A DNA stretch of 64,000 nt from Ecdyonurus torrentis (taxonomy: Eukaryota; Arthropoda; Insecta; Ephemeroptera; Heptageniidae): the NCBI GenBank assembly GCA_949318235.1, contig OX439131.1, positions 13,045,700 through 13,109,699 of the forward strand, read 5' to 3'. The position numbers were made by a program, and so were the translations under genes. Positions 12,451 to 36,400 of this stretch are shown here, one piece after another. The notes beneath the pieces were generated by a model. It was not told where the DNA came from. It saw only the letters and a program-made list of their open reading frames with translations, and searched no databases. The stretch's first letter is position 1, and every line of letters begins with the position of its first letter.

Positions 12451-15268
12451 TCAAAAGTCTGCAACGAAGCGTGGTTTGACGAGCGCTCTGAATGGTCGTG
12501 GAGCAAGGGTGAAGCCTCCCACAACCTCCAGCGAGGGTGGATCTTCTCCTAAAGGAACGAGCAAGGAGAAACGCTGCATGATTGCAGTGAAGAACAGGAA
12601 CAAGTTGTTCCTTGCAAGAGATTCACCGAGACATTGACGTTTGCCTGATAAATATGAATAAATTTGCAATTTAATATTTTGTATATACATCATACTGTAA
12701 TCAAAAGTCGACAATTAATTCTTTCCTTACCTGCTCCGAACGGCAAGAGTGCTTCTGAACGTAGTAGTTTACCATCGTTAGAGATAAATCGCTCTGGTCT
12801 GAATACTTCAGGGTCACCCCAAATTTTAGGATCCATATGAATGTATGCCAAATTCAGGAGGACTCGTGCGTTCTGTGAAAATTTTCATTGCAGTAACTTA
12901 TTTGTACTTTTAAAATATATCAAAAAAAAAAAAAAAAAAAAAAAGTAATAATAATAATGAATATGTGTAGATATTTATTTATGTTTACTAGCCTTTGGAA
13001 TTACGTATCCTCTAAAATCAATGTCTTTTCTTGCAAGCAGAGGTGCATGAGGTACAGCAAGAGGAACTACGGAGCTCCAGCGTAAGGCCTCGAGTAGTGT
13101 TGCTTCCGTGTACACCAATCTAAAGATATAGTTTATATTTAAAAAAAAAAAAAAAAAAACAACTTGTAATATAGTGCATTTTGCGGAATGTAACATGGAG
13201 CTTTTCAAAAAATTAAAATTATTTGTTATTATGTTATCATTTGCATAAAAAAATAGTATGTTCACAGACTTTTTTTTTTTTTTTTTTTTTTTCACATTTG
13301 GAAATAATAGTAATGAAACTGGCAGTAGCTTTTCTATAGTCCTATAATAAGGTTTATTTTTAAAGCATGACATTACTAACCTAGCTCGATCTTCCAGACA
13401 AGGCAATCTGTCACGTCCCACAACGCGATCAATCTCCACTTGCAGCTTTTCCTGTACGTGCGGGAATCGAACCATGTACACCAGAGCGAATGTCACTGAA
13501 TTGAACGTAGTATCCGTGCCAGCACTAAATAGATTTCGACACACGGCGAGTAGCTGCTTCTCTGGAGAATTAGAAAAGAATTAAATAATATGATGAGATT
13601 ACGTTCAGATTTCAGATTACATTTTTAAATTCAATAATCTATATATTTTATACATACCTGAATAATATGAATTTGGGTTTGATTCTTGTTTTAACATTTC
13701 TGTCAAGTAAATATCAAGAAAATCACGTGGGTTTTCAGTATCCAAACTTTCTCTGTGACTTTTTATATCTTCCTATAAGTTGGGAAATAATAATTTCAGT
13801 AATTAAAACATACATCACTCACTCGCTCATCAAAACTAAATTGTAAGTTTGTTGATGAAAATGAATTTAGGCTATAAGTATTTGCACTCTTAAAAATACG
13901 TTAATTAAATAAATATTCATGAAAATTTTACCTGAACAAATTTATTTATTTGCTCTCTTGTTCTTCTAAATGTCTTTAAATGTGTAAATTGAGGAAATAA
14001 TTTTGCAAACCAAGGAAAGCTGCTGGCAGTCCCGCCAGCCGCGGTTGCTTCCCCCGTCACCATTTTTACCATATTGATGAGACGTCGCAAGCGTTCATCT
14101 GAGTGAGAATATCTTTGTCCTGAGAAATCACAAGAGGTAATACGTGAGGTAATTTTCAGTTTTGATTTTTTTCTTCTTTCTATTACTATATAATATATCA
14201 CATTGAAAATATTGTTCATTAAAAAAAATCACTATAAAAATTAGTTTTAGAACTGATGAAATTCATAATCGATATTTTTGTAATCTCATGCATATCATAG
14301 ATTTTAATACTGATAACTACATACCAATACTAACTAACTAAAATATATATTATTGGTGATGTACCAAATGTGAATATGCCTATAAATTGACAAAAGGTTG
14401 TTTTATGTTTAAAGAATTATTTAATTGAATTTTCCCAATTATTATGATAAATATTGTTTAATTAATAATCCCTGAAGAAATGTGACCTGCAATGATGTGC
14501 CAAAGAACGTTGATACCCGAGGTTCCCAAGACCTCGTGTAATTCGACAGACTGCGACCACGAGGGGCCTGCCATGTTGGAGATCTCTGATAATAAAGTTA
14601 CCACCTTTGCAAACAATCGAAAGAAAGTGTTATATATTTTACATGTATATGCAGTAAGCTATATCAGTTAGTACCACATAAAACTATATTATTATGTATA
14701 TATTTGCCATATGAGTATGACAAAATAGTAAAATTTTATGTCATGTATCAGTATCTAAATTATTCATACATCCAGGCTAGAGTACTCTAGAAGCCTCTAG
14801 AAGGGGGTTTCTAGAGTACTCTAATCCAGGCTTAATTATTATTTTTAAATATATTGAATAATAATAAATACCTCTTCATGTATGATGCTTTCCATACTCT
14901 TTTTTCCAAAACCCAAATCCCTCAAATGACGTAAGACAAATCTTCTTTGTTCTCGCCACAGGTCACCTTGACTAAATATTATACCTAAAAAAAAGAGGAC
15001 CCAACAAGTTTTTAATAAAATACATTCACAACTTTTTAAAATATTTTATGTAAATTATATATTATAATAATTAATACCTATGTTTATATCTTTCTCGGCA
15101 TATGAGATGGGTCTTCCACTGAGTTCTTCTCGAGCACTGGCTTCTTTTATTGCTTCCACACCGGATAAAACCACAATCGGTTGAGAACCAAGGAAGATTC
15201 CTGATATATCACCATATCTGCATATAAAATTTCAAATTTAGTATTGCAAGGAGCTTGAAAAATGTAAA

Positions 15269-15349
<81 letters not shown>

Positions 15350-15919
15350 GATTGTAGTATTTGTAGTGCAGTACGTGTATACATAGTATGTAATCGAGGT
15401 TGAAGTAAAATTATTGTTTTATACCTGTTTGCCAGACGTGCGGTCTCGTGAACCAAAAGGTCTTTGGACATTTCTAAAATATTTCCAATCACAGGCCATC
15501 GTGGTGGACCTTCGAGGAATTGACAATAAGAAACACACGAATCGAACAAGAGATTTTTATTATTATTAGTAATTTTTGCATAAATAGTGGTCACAACATC
15601 TAGTCTATATAATAGCACATAATTATAATGGCACGCTATAATAGGAAGTGAGATATTTTTACATTCACTAAGTAATAAACTAATAAATAACTATTCTATT
15701 ATCTATTCTATAGTATAATTTTAATACATGTATTTTAATTATATCATTTTCATCCTATGAAAATATAATTTGAAAACATTTTTGCATGAACCTTGTATTA
15801 TATAAATAAAATAACTTTTATAACTGGTAATACTCACCTGGTGGAAATTTTGCTGGTTTTGAAGAAAGCTTCCATAGCAATAATACAATTATTACCACGA
15901 TTAGAAGAAAAACTATCAT
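12451..15919 (-). CDS. Cytochrome P450, CYP2 clan (one splice acceptor disrupted)
   Basis: Microsomal haem-thiolate monooxygenase. Exons (minus): 15919-15838, 15509-15425, 15217-15078, 14984-14872, 14604-14487, 14119-13932, 13772-13658, 13561-13381, 13119-12989, 12868-12731 (expected), 12644-12451. Expected 494 aa, typical for the family. An N-terminal hydrophobic anchor ([16 protein letters not shown]) is followed by [10 protein letters not shown]-helix WREQR, I-helix AGTDTT (~294), K-helix EALR, PERF, and haem-binding FGAGKRQCLG split by a phase-1 intron, with Cys at ~434. Exon 9 ends in phase 1 (GCT A|gtaaac), but the only nearby AG, at 12873-12874, would add AACG and shift the frame; the position that restores frame is preceded by CG. 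It is therefore a pseudogene, a null allele or a sequence error. The subfamily cannot be set; substrate unknown. Confidence 0.85.
15277..15342. repeat. (TA)n microsatellite in P450 intron 2
   Basis: About 66 bp of TA dinucleotides downstream of the donor of coding exon 2. Confidence 0.9.
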
Positions 15920-28677
<12,758 letters not shown>

Positions 28678-29227
28678 GGTGCCTCTCCCCACCAAACTTT
28701 ATTCTTTATTGTACCCTCTCCTCCCCCACACCATTATTGCTTTAAAGTCATAATGTAGTATTATATGATTTTACTAATTAACTGTGTTTCTGACGTTCTT
28801 ATAGTGTGTATTTGAATATTTTTATTTAACATTGTCAATGTGTTTTTTTTTAACTTTTAATATACATAAGCAAACTTCATTTTATTTGTCTATCTAGCTA
28901 TAAAGTGGAGAACAAATAGGGATTAAATGAACTATATCAGATGACTTTTTTTATTCAGAATTCTAATGTATATAGTTTCACAATTATAACCCATGGTTCT
29001 TCCTGTGCAAGACAACAAATTATAACCCACAATAATTTCACCTGGGCTACCCCCACCAAAACACCTTAGTCAACATTTTTCCCTCCCTCCACAATTAACA
29101 CTGATTTTAAGTCTTAATATGATTACTTATAGATTGCTGAACTTTTATAAATATGTTTTCAGTTTATTTGGATCTTTACTTTTGAGTGTACACACCATGT
29201 GGTTTAAAAAGTTTGTCTGAAAGAGAT

Positions 29228-29315
29228 AAGGAAAAATAGGGGGAACGGGAGATATATAATGATCTTACTGACAGGGACACTGTCACTGTGGTAGAGAAAA
29301 ATTTCTAACCCTCAG

Positions 29316-29364
<49 letters not shown>

Positions 29365-29505
29365 TTATGAGCCATTCTCATAAATTTATTTTCGGCCTGG
29401 GTTAGAAATTGTTCTCTACCACCGCGCCGGGTCCCTGTCAGTGTAAGATTTCTATATAATGATTAATTATATAAATTCTTTCCCATTCCCCAGTTTTTCC
29501 TATAA
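29228..29505. mobile_element. Foldback MITE split by poly-A
   Basis: The left end AGGAAAAATAGGGGGAACGG and ACTGACAGGGACACTG, GTGGTAGAGAAAAATTTCTAACCC are matched by their complements in the right half (GGGTTAGAAATTGTTCTCTACCAC, GGGTCCCTGTCAGTG, CCATTCCCCAGTTTTTCCT). The centre holds a ~44-bp poly-A run (29318-29361). Confidence 0.7.
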
Positions 29506-29924
29506 TCTATATATTTATGTGTATTTGCGTCAACTCTGTTATTCGTATCTTTAATATTTTTTATTATATCAAAATTATTTTGTGGTTATATTGGATATAT
29601 ATTTCCATTCATAAGTAAAGTTTGCATATATGTATATTCTTTCATAAAAACTTGTATTGAAATATCACATTCATAAATAAATTCCTAAATAGAAATTTAT
29701 TTTATTCTTTAATTATGATTTTACAAAAAAAAAAAATGAAAAAGTATGGACTTGGATTTACTATAATCCTGACCTGACATACAGATTGTTTTTATATCAA
29801 TTATATGCCTGCAAATTATATAATATTAGATTATAGTAAATATTTATACAAAAATTATTACCCCTGTACCCCTGTAGTAACTTTTTTTTTTTTTTTTAAA
29901 TTTTAGGAACAAAATTGTTGGCAA

Positions 29925-30212
29925 TACTGTTCGTAAATCCCGAGTAAATCCTGTAAAAAATGCGCATTCCATATGAATGCTGTTCGTAAACCGTGTTCTT
30001 TGCTCCTAAAATGACAATCGCTTTTGGTTATTCAAATGATAATGCTGTTCGTAAACCCTGTTCTCTGCTCCTAAAATGACGATCGCCTCTGGTTATTTAA
30101 ATGGAATGCGCATTTTTTGGTGCAAGAAAACAGGGTTTACGAACAACACTATGAATAACCAAAGGCGATCGTCATTTTAGAAGCAGAGAACAGGGTTTAC
30201 GATTTACGAACA
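29925..30212. mobile_element. Cluster of nested GTTCGTAAACCC MITE copies
   Basis: Four or more termini (GCTGTTCGTAAACC or its complement GGTTTACGAACA) in both orientations within ~290 bp, with shared ATTTTAGGAGCAGAGAACAG and GCGCATTTTTTGGTGCAAG cores. This looks like insertions into other copies of the same family. Confidence 0.65.
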
Positions 30213-30757
30213 TCATTACGCGTCGTTGGTTGGTGTGTTGGTCTGGGTGTTGGTGTTGGTACCCCTGCAATTTTGAAGATTGTTTTTGCTTTTGTTTTGC
30301 TTTGCTGGTTTTGCTCTTCATTTGCTGCAATTTGTTGTTGGTGATTGTGTATCGTATTTTGAGAGGTAAAAATAAAATTAGGTATAATAGGCATACGTTT
30401 ATATAATAAATGTATAATTAAGAAAAGAAATACATCATTGATAACATAAATATTGCCTGATAAATGCACGTGTGCATCGCGGCATCGCGTGAATATCGTG
30501 ATGGTCGCGACTCGCGATCGAACTTATCGGATGATATCGCGCGTGTATTATGTTCCTTCCTACACGTTCCTAATATATTGTTTCACTAGAAAGTATGATG
30601 TCGAGAGAAAAAATATATTTTAATATATATGTACATATTGCATGTATACAGCTCTGGCCAAAAGTTTGAGAACGATTTGCATAAGCATAGAGGCAACCCG
30701 CAGCCACACAACGTTCTCTTTTCTCTTCATGCGAGAAAACGCAGCGGCCATATATAG

Positions 30758-31100
30758 GGTCTATGCATTCATGTTAAAGTCGACGCCATGTTGGATAACT
30801 CAATAACATGGGTGGCATAGGAAAATAAATCATTTTGCCAGTTTAAAACCACTATGCAATATTTTTGAGAGCATTGATGGTGTAAATATGTTGAATTAGT
30901 ATCTCAAGTATGTGAGAAAAATAACAATAACAAAAAAATGAACCGATTTCCCAAAGAAAATTGGCTTAAATGAAGTTTGTCCTATGCTGAGCAATGTTAT
31001 TCACTACTCCAGTATGGCCTCCAAGCGCAATAAATATGACGTCATCCGCATACACCCTATACGATACGTACATAAGTCAAAACTCAAACCCGTTTGCCCG
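30758..31100. repeat. Direct repeat copy 1 (uninterrupted)
   Basis: From TGCATTCATGTTAAAGTCGA through AATTGGCTTAAATGAAGTTT to GACGTCATCCGCATACACCC. Copy 2 at 31368-32087 carries the same sequence in the same orientation with an insertion, so this copy represents the empty site. Confidence 0.7.
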
Positions 31101-31367
31101 TTTCTAAAACCCCTGTCCCTATTCCTGGATACCTGCGATAATCTCGCGGGCTTAAATAAGCCCTGTATCCTGCGCCTGTATCTACAACAATCTACAATAT
31201 TATTTAACGATGAGCGAACCTATAAAGTTAGGCTATATATTTATATCATATTTTGCTGCACAAAGGTTACATCTAATGTAAATATTTGAATGCACGGGGA
31301 ATAGGGTAGAATAGGTAGAAATAGAATTACTGTATGTAATCCTCTGATCAATAAACTTATTTATAAT

Positions 31368-32087
31368 GCATGCATTCATGTTAAAGTCGACGCCATGTTG
31401 GATAACTCAATAACATGGGTGGCATATATATAAGAAAATAAATCATTTTGAGAGTTTAAAACCACAATGCAATATTTTTGAAAGCATGTGATGCTGAAAT
31501 ATATGTTGAATTAGTATCTATCAAGTCAAGTATGTGAAAAAAAAAAAAATAACAAAATAGCAAAAAAGTTACCAATTTCCCAATAAAGAAAATTGGCTTA
31601 AAAAGCGCCCTTGTCAACTTACTTTTTATCATTTAGAATTATAGATTGATAATTACCATGCCTCATTATATCCATGAATTAGACACCAACACGATGATTT
31701 TGTATTTATTTTTATTTGTTTTCATTTTGACGGTTATTTCACATATCTGACGTCACTGTACCGATGGGGCAGTGATAGGGTAAAGAACTTGAGGGGGGGG
31801 CTTAAATTTATCACGTGACCAGAGCGGTGACTGTGATTGGCGACCATACATTGTGACGTCAGATACGTGATATAACAGTCAAAAAGAAAATAAATACAAA
31901 ACGTGTTTTTGTCTAATTCTGGATAATAAGGTATGGTAATTATCAATCTAGTATTCTAAATGATAGAAAAGTAACTTGACATAAGGGCTTTAAATGAAGT
32001 TTGTCATATGCTGAGCAATGTTATATTCACTACTCCAGTATATGGCCTCCAAGCGCATTAAATATGACGTCATCCGGATACACCCTT
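31368..32087. repeat. Direct repeat copy 2 (interrupted by a TTAA element)
   Basis: Same sequence as 30758-31100. It runs to GGCTTAA near 31598 and resumes after 31992 with TTAAATGAAGTTTGTCATATG, ending GACGTCATCCGGATACACCC. Confidence 0.7.
31599..31990. mobile_element. piggyBac-type MITE with TTAA duplication
   Basis: Flanked by TTAA on both sides. Terminal inverted repeats: left AAAGCGCCCTTGTCAACTTAC, right GTAACTTGACATAAGGGCT, extended by TTCTAAATGATA/ATCATTTAGAA and AATTACCATGCC/GGTATGGTAATT. A TGACGTCA-containing core is also inverted (31751 and 31855). The uninterrupted repeat at 30758-31100 shows a single TTAA at the same site. No transposase. Confidence 0.8.
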
Positions 32088-32216
32088 GGATCATCCAATA
32101 TCCGATTGAGGTCAAATTTTAGATTTTTCGGTCTCTATTAGTTTAAATATTTGGAGAACGCGTTATATACATAGTGGAACACTCGTTTGAGCTCTATATA
32201 GTTATAATATAATGTA

Positions 32217-32247
<31 letters not shown>

Positions 32248-33000
32248 TTTAATTTTATTTATTAAACACATTGCGTGTACAACATACATCTAAACATTCA
32301 ACTCATAAACATTACATATAATATCAAGATCAAATAACAGTATTATACATGTTGATCATTGCAGTGCCCTCGGCATAGTAGGCCATACTTAAATGTCTCC
32401 TAGAACATGTGAGGAGATGATACTGTTCACATGACATCCCACACAAGGAGCAGATACAATTATTATTACAAATGGCATTGTCATTATATGATAACATTTT
32501 ATTACAACATATCAGCTACCAGTATATAGCCCAGGATAAATATAGTGTTTGAGACACATTATAATATGTAGCTGCAACGGGATAAAGGAACTCCACGTAC
32601 CGCAACGAAATCATAAAATTTCACAACTATACACTTAAATGCATTACTAAAATTGAAAGTTATTCATTTTGTTTCGGTACGAACAAGCAATTTTTCACTT
32701 CTGATTGTACACATACCGGTATTATACTGATTTTATTTTGCTATTTAACTATTAATTATTAACACATTATTTAATTCACAGATTCACACTATTATTATAT
32801 TACAGTATTTTATTTATTTTAAGCTTAATTTAAGTAGATTTAACTGTTAGTAAACCACAGAGAGGCTAATTAAAGCTGTAAATAATAGTTGCACAAAAGC
32901 TTTAATATAATGCTTTAAACTGTTTACAATTTGTTGTTATATTTTATGTAATACTTTTTCATGATGCACAGTTGATTTTTATAGATTTTAATTTTCAGAG

Positions 33001-33402
33001 ATGATTGCCACAGATGAGGACTTGATTAAGAACATGAGAATGTCTACATCAACCAGGCAACTCTTAACCATACTTGACGTAAGTATTGACAACGATCAAC
33101 TACGATGTTATATGTTTATGCAAGTAACAAACAAATTTGTTTTTGCTTGACAAGCTTTCTAAAATACTATTTACTGATAAGCGAACCCGAACTTGAATGG
33201 GACTTTACTCTGGTAGTGGAGCACTCTTGCCAATGGACTTATCGGCATATCGCGCGGGAAAAAGCTGTAAGGGTCGTCCCCTAATTTAAATAACTTAACG
33301 CTTATATAGGAGATTTTTTTTTTTGAGGAAATTACTGTCTACTGTACCCATTCATTGTGTGTTTAGCCATATATTATGGCTTATATTTTAATAATATGTA
33401 TC

Positions 33403-33440
<38 letters not shown>

Positions 33441-36400
33441 TTTAAATTTTCATTCTTTACCAATCGGGCAGAGTGATGTACGTATAGGAAGAGACAATTA
33501 TGGGACACCTAATTTCCTATATTATATAGCTTGATGTAAAAGGAAAAATAAATAATAGTAATAAAAGAAGGGTACACTTTTACTACATGTACAGATTTGT
33601 CTTTATTGCCGACTTTTATTATTATTATTTATACTAATTTGTTTGATTGGTACCACATATGTACGTGATATGTCAAGGTATAGGGTAGGAGATTAAATGT
33701 AAGCTTCTTGGTGTGTAAGTGCCTGTAATATGAGTTTCCTATACTGTACTTCATTGTATACCTGCTGCAATAAGGATTTATTTATTTTTTAATTTTTTTT
33801 TTAATTTTTTTTATGACAAACACATTTATGGTATTGATTTTTTATCTCTTAAAAACTGTTTTACATATTTTAGGGACTGAGTGTATTGATCCAAGACCCT
33901 CAGCATGAGTTTAAAGCAAAAGTGACTGCTGCAATGGTAGCTTGGGAAAGAATAACATCTTTAGCTTCATCATCAGGGATATTGATTGATACAACGAAAC
34001 TGTTTTCCATTATCAGGTATCTAATAAATTACAACTTTTTCTGTATTAATTTGCTTTTTATATGTCAACATTTTAAGATAGTAATGAATAAAGAACAGTT
34101 TTTTAAATGTAAAATTGACATATTAGCTATACTGTATTAATTAATGCATAAAGGAGTTTGATACTAGCTAATCACTTACCTTTTATTATTTCAGTGGTAC
34201 AATGAGATTAGTATTGCATGATGATTGGGAAACAATGCCTGGAGTTATGAAAACAAAATTGGGGATAGAGCTGAAGAATTTCTTGGAGATAGTGAAGAAC
34301 AACAAATATCAGGTGGCAAATCTTCAGACGCTGATAAATATGATAGACGATCCGTGGGGACATCCAGCATGGAAATCTATCCTTCAAAATATTGACTTGC
34401 CTGAAAGTGTCAAAGGCAAGTTTGCAATTCAGCTATTTATAATCTTGATCCCGCCTTGTCATTTTAATGCAAAAAAAAGCTTTAATTATAATGTATAATT
34501 TGATTGATTAAGAAAAATAAACCACCAAGGTTTGTAAAATATAAAGAAAATAATAGAGGAAACCAGCAAGGGTCTTCATTGCTGTAATGAAGAGTCCCAT
34601 AGAGTTAGGTAAAAATCTGGCTAGATAGAGAATAAAAACTAATCCATATTGCATGGGCATAGCGTTTTGGCAATAAACTTCAAGAGTCGACGGAGTGTGT
34701 GCATCTATAAACTCTGAGAGTTGTGAGAGGAACTATGATTAATTATGACAATGTTATAGTGTTACATATATATATCGACTATCTTGAGTATAGTAAACAG
34801 CCGCCAGCATTGTTGTATTCAAATTTACATTGTAATATCACCACAGTACAAATTTGAAATAAAAATTAAGATCAACATCCTCGTAATGTGTACATATCGG
34901 ACAATAAATGTGTCAAGTTTTAAATTTTTAATTGTAATTAAAGTTAAAAATCCTCGCGGCCGTTTACTATCCGTGATGATCGATATAGTGGTTCACCTTT
35001 TTAATTATATAATATGAAATGTTATCTTCTTTGTAATTATTTTCTTGTTGGGTTTAGAGTATAAGGAGCTATAGGCCAGACATGTTGTCCAGTCCTAAAC
35101 CCTGCCCATTCAATTTTTTCCCCTATATACATTCAGATAAAATAGCTTGCCATAAATGGTTTATATCAATCTTGTTGCGAAAAAAAGGCCTATCTCGTTT
35201 TTTGTCAGTGGAAGCAAAAGGCCTATCTCTTATTTTGTCAGTGGAAGCAAAAGGCCTATCTCGTTCCCGAACGTTTTATGTAGATATGGCGCTCGAGATA
35301 GACCTTTTGCTTCCACTGACAAAATACGAGATAGGTCTTTGGCTTCCACTGACAAAATACGAGATAGGCCTTTAGCTTCCACTGACAAAAAACGAGATAA
35401 CCCTTTTTTTCGCAACAAGATCGATATGTGCATATTTTTTTTTTCTTCTCTTTGATTTGCAATGTTTTATACTGGAACAGCAAAGTGCATGCATATTCTT
35501 AACATTTAATTTTTCTTTTAAATAAATGAGATACTGTAATAAAAAGGAAAATAAACCATCGTGGTTAGGTATAATAAATTTGAAAGAGAAGGATGGGAGA
35601 GACCAGCAAGGGCTTTACCAATTGCGGGCAAACAAAACCAACCTGGGCTTTTTGTATTCAGATGGCTTGTATCTCAAAATCTGTAAAGAAAACTTCCAAA
35701 CTTTATGATACCATTTGAAAATTAATAGTAACGGCTACCTATGATAATTTTTTTTTTTAGAACTCATAACAATCAGATAAGAGACAAAATAATTACTGAA
35801 ATTAACATGGGCTCTTATATGGGACTAAAATTTAAAAAAATCATAATTTAAAATGTAGCATGGTGCCCCCCCCCCCCCCCACCCCACACACACACCAAAA
35901 AACAAAACACATTTTTGAAAATACTTTATCCTAATGTATATTACTATATATTGTGCAAAATTTCAGCTTTTTCTTTCTTTACAACTTTTTAGTAAAATCC
36001 CGTAGTGGTATATATGTACTAGTTATCGGCAGGCTCTTTTTACGGTGTTAAGTGTTAAGTTTACGTGTTTCTAACTAGAACCAACCATATTAGAATTCCG
36101 TCTACTTGCCATACCACTGCTTAAAACTCTTTTATCAGTAGAGGGGGCCGAAATAAATAGGGGTGCCGATAACTGCGACAGTGTCGGTTTGGCTGCTTTT
36201 CTCAACAATATACTATAATATATATAGTAGTATATAGGAATTTCGACCTTAAGATCCTTAAGCTGCCGATAACTAGTCCTATTACCATGGATATACCTGA
36301 TTTCCCGCTTTAATATACGTTAACATTCCCTTTATAATCATCCCCACTCCTATCCCCCTCATTACTCTCCCGATTCCTTATTCCTCTATTCCCTCCCTTA

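Larger units (their letters stand above)
28678..32998. other. Repeat-rich intergenic region, SUZ12 to ZNF292-like gene
   Basis: No supported coding exon. Contains the SUZ12 3'UTR, inverted-repeat elements (29228-29505; nested GTTCGTAAACCC copies 29925-30212; Tc1-like end 30650-30735; two copies of a direct repeat at 30758-31100 and 31368-32087, the second interrupted by a TTAA-flanked element), a (TA)n near 32218, and a segment at 32260-32310 sharing ACAACATACATCTAAACATTCAA with 11063-11105. A 5' non-coding exon of the next gene may lie here unseen. Confidence 0.55.

Noticed and set aside
35082..35483. Four overlapping frames with repeated LSVEAKGLS or ASTDKIRD units
   Set aside because: They are the four readings of one foldback with tandem subunits; all frames on both strands are open because the unit length is nearly a multiple of three.
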